From Sulfurovaceae bacterium (GTDB lineage Bacteria > Campylobacterota > Campylobacteria > Campylobacterales > Sulfurovaceae): a stretch of 8,707 bases of DNA. Shown one piece after another: positions 5,863-8,707 of this stretch; positions within the stretch are counted from its first letter, which is position 1, and each line of letters begins with the position of its first letter. Where the stretch lies: assembly GCA_029933395.1 (NCBI GenBank), contig JAOZOG010000037.1, positions 7,460-16,166 of the forward strand, given 5' to 3'. The position numbers and the translations under genes are program-made. The notes under the pieces were generated by a model that ran no database searches, was not told the DNA's origin, and worked only from the letters and a program-made list of their open reading frames with translations.

Positions 5863-8169
5863 TCAGAGAATTTCCCTGTTTCCTTTGGCATTCGGTTCGC
5901 TGAGAACACCGGTTTTCTGTAGCTGATCGATGATATTGGCGGAACGGTTGTAACCGATCTGCAGCTTTCTCTGCAGATAGGAGATGGAGGTCTTTTTGTC
6001 GGAGAGTATAATTGCCTTGGCCTCTTCGTAGAGGGGGTCAAGATCGATAGCCTTGTCTTCACTGCTGACTTTGGCACCACCCCCTTCGATCAGATAGCTC
6101 TCATCATATTCAGGCAGGCGCTGTGCCTTGATGAACTCGACGATCTCTTCGATCTCCTCCTCTGTCGCCCACGGTGCATGGATACGTACCAGCCCTGTCG
6201 TGCCCGGAGGTGTGAAAAGCCCATCTCCACGCCCCAGCAGGCTCTCGGCACCCATCCCGTCAAGGATTACCTTTGAGTCGATCTTCTGGCCCACACGGTA
6301 GCTGAGTCTCGAAGGGAGATTGGCTTTGATGATGCCGGTCACGACATCGACACTCGGACGCTGTGTCGCGACGATCAGGTGGATACCACAGGCTCTCGAC
6401 TTTTGTGCCAGTCTTGCGATGGAGTTCTCTACCTCTTTACCGCCATTCATCATCAGGTCGGCCAGCTCGTCGATAATGATGACGATGAAAGGCATTGGTT
6501 CGGCGCTGCCGTCTCTTTTGACCTTCTCATTGTAGTTATCGATATTTTTGGTCCGCTTGTCTGCCATCAGGCGATAGCGACGCTCCATCTCTCCTACCAT
6601 ATTCGCCAGCGCAGCGATCGCCTTTTTGGGTTCGGTGATGACCGGAGTGATCAGATGGGGAATATCATCATAGATGGAAAACTCCAGCATTTTGGGGTCG
6701 ATCATCATTAGCTTGAGATGCTCCGGATCATTCTTGTAGAGCAGGGAAAGGATCATCGCATTGATCCCTACCGATTTACCCGAGCCGGTCGTACCTGCGA
6801 TCAATAGATGCGGCAGCTTCTTGATATCGGTAATGAAAGGTTTTCCTACGATATCTTTCCCCAGTGCGATCGTCAACGGAGACTTGGATGTCTGAAAAAG
6901 TTCACTCTCCAGGATTTCACGCAGATAGATGATATCGGAACTTTCGTTGGGTATCTCGATCCCGACAACATCACGCCCCGGAATGGGTGCCTGGATACGG
7001 ATCGTCTCCGCACTCAGCGCCATCGCCAGATCATCCTGAAGTCCCAGTATCTTTGAGACCTTGACATTGGGGGCAGGCTTGAATTCGAAAGTCGTGACAA
7101 GCGGCCCGGTATAGGTCCGCACGACATCTCCATTGATATTGAAAAGCTTGAGCTTCTCGATAAGATCACCCGATTTTCTGTCGATCTCCGCTTCATTTAC
7201 TTTTTTTGCCTGCCTGGGGGCTTTTTGCAAAAAGTCCAGTTTGGGGAGTTTGAAGTTTTTTGGCTTGGCGATCTTCCCCTTATCCAACTCCTCCATCAAC
7301 TTGGAGTTCTCTTCGAGCTCATCGACGATCTGCACACGGGAACCGGAAGCTTGAGCCGGTTTGACTTCGCTCTCGGTTTCCAAAATCTCTCCGATAGCCG
7401 GATCCTCATCCGGTTTGGCTTTTTTGGCTGTTGAACGTTTTTTCTTTGCAGCATACTTCTTCTCTCTCTCCTGAAGAATACTCTCTTCCCTCTCTATACT
7501 TTTCTCGACTGCATCGACATACTCACTCTTCTTTTTTGTACTTCTCCTTGCAGTGGCTGCAGCCTTTCGCTTGCGTACCGGTTTTTTGATACTGTCCATT
7601 GCCGTATCGTCAAGCGCAGGCATCAGTACGTCGTCATAAGCGGGAGCAAAAGGGTTGGAGAAAAGCTTCTTGAAAAAAACACCGATAGGTTTGAAGGATA
7701 TTTTGGGAGAAGCAGAACTTTTTTCTTTGCTGCTGCGTTTCCGCTTCAAAAAGTCCAGACTGAAATCATCCCCCACTATCAGCACAAGAGAGAGAGAAAG
7801 GATCATCAACCAAAAAAGCCACATACCCGCCTTTCCGATATAGGGCAGCAAAAAGACAGATATCTTATCCGACAACATTCCTGAGCCCGGTTTGTCGAAG
7901 ATCAACGCAGGCAGAACGATCATCGAGATAAAAAAGAGCAGCCATCCGGCGTAAAAATCAAGTTGTTTGGCAAGTGCGGGATTTTTGTAGAGCCGGTAGA
8001 GTGGATAAAAGAGCAAAAAGATATTGATATAGGCAAGATACCCAAAAAGCTCAATATTGCTCTTCCCAATAATATTCCCGATATTGCCCGCCAATCTGGT
8101 ATCGTAAAATATCGTTGAAAATGCTATATAAATAAAGACAACAGCACTGATAATGATCGTAATTTTCAA
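5863..8169 (-). CDS. ftsK: DNA translocase FtsK/SpoIIIE family
   Basis: The protein has 768 residues. Four N-terminal membrane segments are visible (about 2-22, 39-60, 70-91 and 104-132). A variable linker (about 135-325) follows, with a Lys/Arg-rich stretch at 196-251 and a charged helical part. The motor has RYTG-like entry (RTYTGPLVTTFEF, 351-363), Walker A GTTGSGKS (459-466), Walker B IVIIIDE (562-568) and VATQRPSVDVV (600-610). The C-terminal winged-helix gamma domain (about 705-768) carries YLQRKLQIGYNRSANIIDQL, which reads KOPS-type sites and activates Xer recombination. FtsK sits at the division septum and pumps chromosome DNA so that dimers resolve at dif. In many Campylobacterota the partner is the single recombinase XerH. 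The start is TTG (8169-8167), 5 bases after the AGGAG; no in-frame ATG occurs before residue 83, which would remove membrane segments. An out-of-frame ATG lies 4 bases upstream. It is short compared with E. coli FtsK because of its small linker. Confidence 0.95.
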   Translation of the reverse strand: MKITIIISAVVFIYIAFSTIFYDTRLAGNIGNIIGKSNIELFGYLAYINIFLLFYPLYRLYKNPALAKQLDFYAGWLLFFISMIVLPALIFDKPGSGMLSDKISVFLLPYIGKAGMWLFWLMILSLSLVLIVGDDFSLDFLKRKRSSKEKSSASPKISFKPIGVFFKKLFSNPFAPAYDDVLMPALDDTAMDSIKKPVRKRKAAATARRSTKKKSEYVDAVEKSIEREESILQEREKKYAAKKKRSTAKKAKPDEDPAIGEILETESEVKPAQASGSRVQIVDELEENSKLMEELDKGKIAKPKNFKLPKLDFLQKAPRQAKKVNEAEIDRKSGDLIEKLKLFNINGDVVRTYTGPLVTTFEFKPAPNVKVSKILGLQDDLAMALSAETIRIQAPIPGRDVVGIEIPNESSDIIYLREILESELFQTSKSPLTIALGKDIVGKPFITDIKKLPHLLIAGTTGSGKSVGINAMILSLLYKNDPEHLKLMMIDPKMLEFSIYDDIPHLITPVITEPKKAIAALANMVGEMERRYRLMADKRTKNIDNYNEKVKRDGSAEPMPFIVIIIDELADLMMNGGKEVENSIARLAQKSRACGIHLIVATQRPSVDVVTGIIKANLPSRLSYRVGQKIDSKVILDGMGAESLLGRGDGLFTPPGTTGLVRIHAPWATEEEIEEIVEFIKAQRLPEYDESYLIEGGGAKVSSEDKAIDLDPLYEEAKAIILSDKKTSISYLQRKLQIGYNRSANIIDQLQKTGVLSEPNAKGNREIL

Positions 8170-8174
8170 GCATT

Positions 8175-8179
8175 CTCCT
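8175..8179 (-). promoter_or_regulatory. Ribosome-binding site that fixes the ftsK TTG start
   Basis: CAGGAG-AATGC-TTG: the AGGAG at 8179-8175 is optimally placed for the TTG at 8169. It is only one base from the out-of-frame ATG at 8173, which is too close for good initiation. This supports the TTG as the real start. Confidence 0.6.
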
Positions 8180-8208
8180 GAAATAAAGGTGTGATTTTAT
8201 TTTTTAAT

Positions 8209-8214
8209 ATTATA
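8209..8214 (-). promoter_or_regulatory. Extended -10 promoter of ftsK
   Basis: TGT-TATAAT on the minus strand is a perfect hexamer with the TGn extension, 40 bases upstream of the TTG start. It implies a leader of about 33 bases. A TTGACA occurs further upstream on the same strand, but at about 29 bases it is too distant to be the -35. Confidence 0.55.
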
Positions 8215-8253
8215 ACAAATAAAGCTAAGGAGGCTTTTAAAACTGTCAAAATG

Positions 8254-8262
8254 TGCTACAAT
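8254..8262 (+). promoter_or_regulatory. Extended -10 promoter of the HU gene
   Basis: TGC-TACAAT fits the extended -10 form. It ends 47 bases before the HU start, giving a leader of about 40 bases. It diverges from the ftsK promoter, with the two -10 boxes about 40 bp apart, so their regulatory regions overlap. Confidence 0.5.
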
Positions 8263-8309
8263 ACTTGCAGCATCAAACCGGAGAAGATCCCAAAATAAAA
8301 GGAGAGGAG

Positions 8310-8582
8310 ATGACCAAGTCTGAATTTATTGCAGAGGTAGCGGCCAAAAGCGGGCTTTCCAAAAAAGATACCGAAGGCGTCATACAGGCTTCGCTCGATA
8401 CTTTAACAGAGCTCTTGAAAAAGAGAGAGAGTATCAGTTTTGTCGGTTTTGGCTCATTCTCCACCATAGAGAAAGCTGCCAGAGATGTCAGGATCCCATC
8501 CAGCAGAGAAACCGTACACGTTCCGGCAAAAAGCGCCGTCAAATTCAAACCCGGAAAAGCACTCAAAGAGGCAGTCGAGTAG
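8310..8582 (+). CDS. hup: HU-family nucleoid-associated DNA-binding protein
   Basis: The protein has exactly 90 residues, the standard HU size. MTKSEFIAEVAAKSGLSKKD (1-20) is the N-terminal helix-turn-helix dimer half. GFGSFSTIEKAARDVRIP (about 46-63) is the HU/IHF signature, followed by the beta-arm with the intercalating proline. PAKSAVKFKPGKALKEAV closes the domain. HU bends and compacts DNA as a dimer; one gene suggests a homodimer, though a second copy elsewhere cannot be excluded. The arm tip reads RIP where most HU proteins have RNP. The ATG at 8310 is set by GGAG 5 bases upstream; an upstream in-frame ATG at 8253 would start on the promoter and add 19 non-HU residues, so I rejected it. 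The gene diverges from ftsK and is followed by a tRNA-Leu. Confidence 0.95.
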   Translation: MTKSEFIAEVAAKSGLSKKDTEGVIQASLDTLTELLKKRESISFVGFGSFSTIEKAARDVRIPSSRETVHVPAKSAVKFKPGKALKEAVE

Positions 8583-8598
8583 GATTTTTGACAAGGTT

Positions 8599-8615
8599 CA
8601 ACTTTTTTTAAGTTG
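8599..8615 (+). terminator. Possible weak hairpin after the HU gene
   Basis: CAACTT-ttttt-AAGTTG is a 6-bp perfect stem with a T-only loop, 17 bases after the HU stop. The T-run is in the loop rather than after the stem, and the stem is AT-rich. A terminator role is therefore doubtful, but no better candidate lies before the tRNA. Confidence 0.25.
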
Positions 8616-8641
8616 TGAGTCGATACCATTCTGCTCACATT

Positions 8642-8647
8642 TACAAT
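8642..8647 (+). promoter_or_regulatory. Putative -10 of the tRNA-Leu gene
   Basis: TACAAT ends 7 bases before the first base of the tRNA. Transcription would start at, or within a base or two of, the mature 5' end. No good -35 is seen at the right distance. Confidence 0.4.
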
Positions 8648-8654
8648 TGACTAG

Positions 8655-8707
8655 GCCGCAGTGATGGAACTGGTAGACTTGGTAGACTCAAAATCTTCTG
8701 CCTTCGG
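8655..8707 (+). tRNA. tRNA-Leu(CAA), 5' part (cut by window edge)
   Basis: The acceptor strand GCCGCAG is followed by TG and a D-arm with AACTGGTAGA. The anticodon arm has loop CTCAAAA (8687-8693). The anticodon CAA (8689-8691) reads the UUG leucine codon. TGCC-TTCGG then begins a long variable arm, as expected for a class II leucine tRNA. The T-arm and 3' acceptor strand lie beyond the window. Two U-U oppositions are visible, at 11-24 in the D-stem and 28-42 in the anticodon stem. The rest pairs normally. Confidence 0.85.

Noticed and set aside
8253..8309. A 19-residue upstream extension of the HU protein
   Set aside because: It would begin inside the extended -10 promoter, and the added residues are not HU-like. 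The 8310 start gives the standard 90-residue protein.
1..8707. CRISPR arrays, insertion sequences, phage or defence genes
   Set aside because: There are no regularly spaced repeats, transposase or integrase motifs, terminal inverted repeats, or defence-type proteins. The window reads as ordinary core chromosome.

Overview
The window looks like a core-genome stretch from a Campylobacterota (epsilonproteobacterial) chromosome, probably a Sulfurovum/Sulfurimonas-like chemolithotroph. This rests on the style of the proteins (AcnB, a compact FtsK, a 90-residue HU), on promoters with a good -10 but no clear -35, and on moderate GC with AT-rich intergenic gaps. The genus is inferred, because no 16S rRNA or database search is available. 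I see no mobile element, CRISPR array, phage gene or toxin/defence cassette.

Layout, left to right. (1) 1-1316, minus strand: two ATP-grasp ligase-type proteins in tandem. The upstream one is complete and RimK-like; the downstream one is cut by the window edge. They lie 9 bp apart, and the second gene's Shine-Dalgarno overlaps the first gene's stop. (2) 1317-1456: a divergent promoter region with two inverted repeats. (3) 1457-2488, plus strand: a SixA-type histidine phosphatase, then a small secreted Lcl/DUF1566-domain protein. (4) 2489-2594: a convergent gap holding a nested ~60-nt stem structure. (5) 2595-2933, minus strand: a small ferredoxin-thioredoxin-reductase-like Fe-S/disulfide protein. 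(6) 3150-5720, minus strand: acnB (aconitase B), followed by terminator-like hairpins. (7) 5863-8169, minus strand: ftsK (DNA translocase), starting at TTG. (8) 8310-8582, plus strand: an HU-type nucleoid protein, divergent from ftsK. (9) 8655 to the right edge: the 5' part of a tRNA-Leu(CAA).

The genes mostly look like independent housekeeping units. AcnB serves the (oxidative or reductive) citrate cycle. FtsK and HU both act on the chromosome and share a divergent promoter region. The FTR-like protein suggests ferredoxin-driven thiol redox control. The only real 'system' candidate is the ATP-grasp pair, whose substrate cannot be told from this window. No gap without a gene exceeds 300 bases; the largest (2934-3149 and 5721-5862) hold promoters and terminator-like hairpins and no convincing small ORF.
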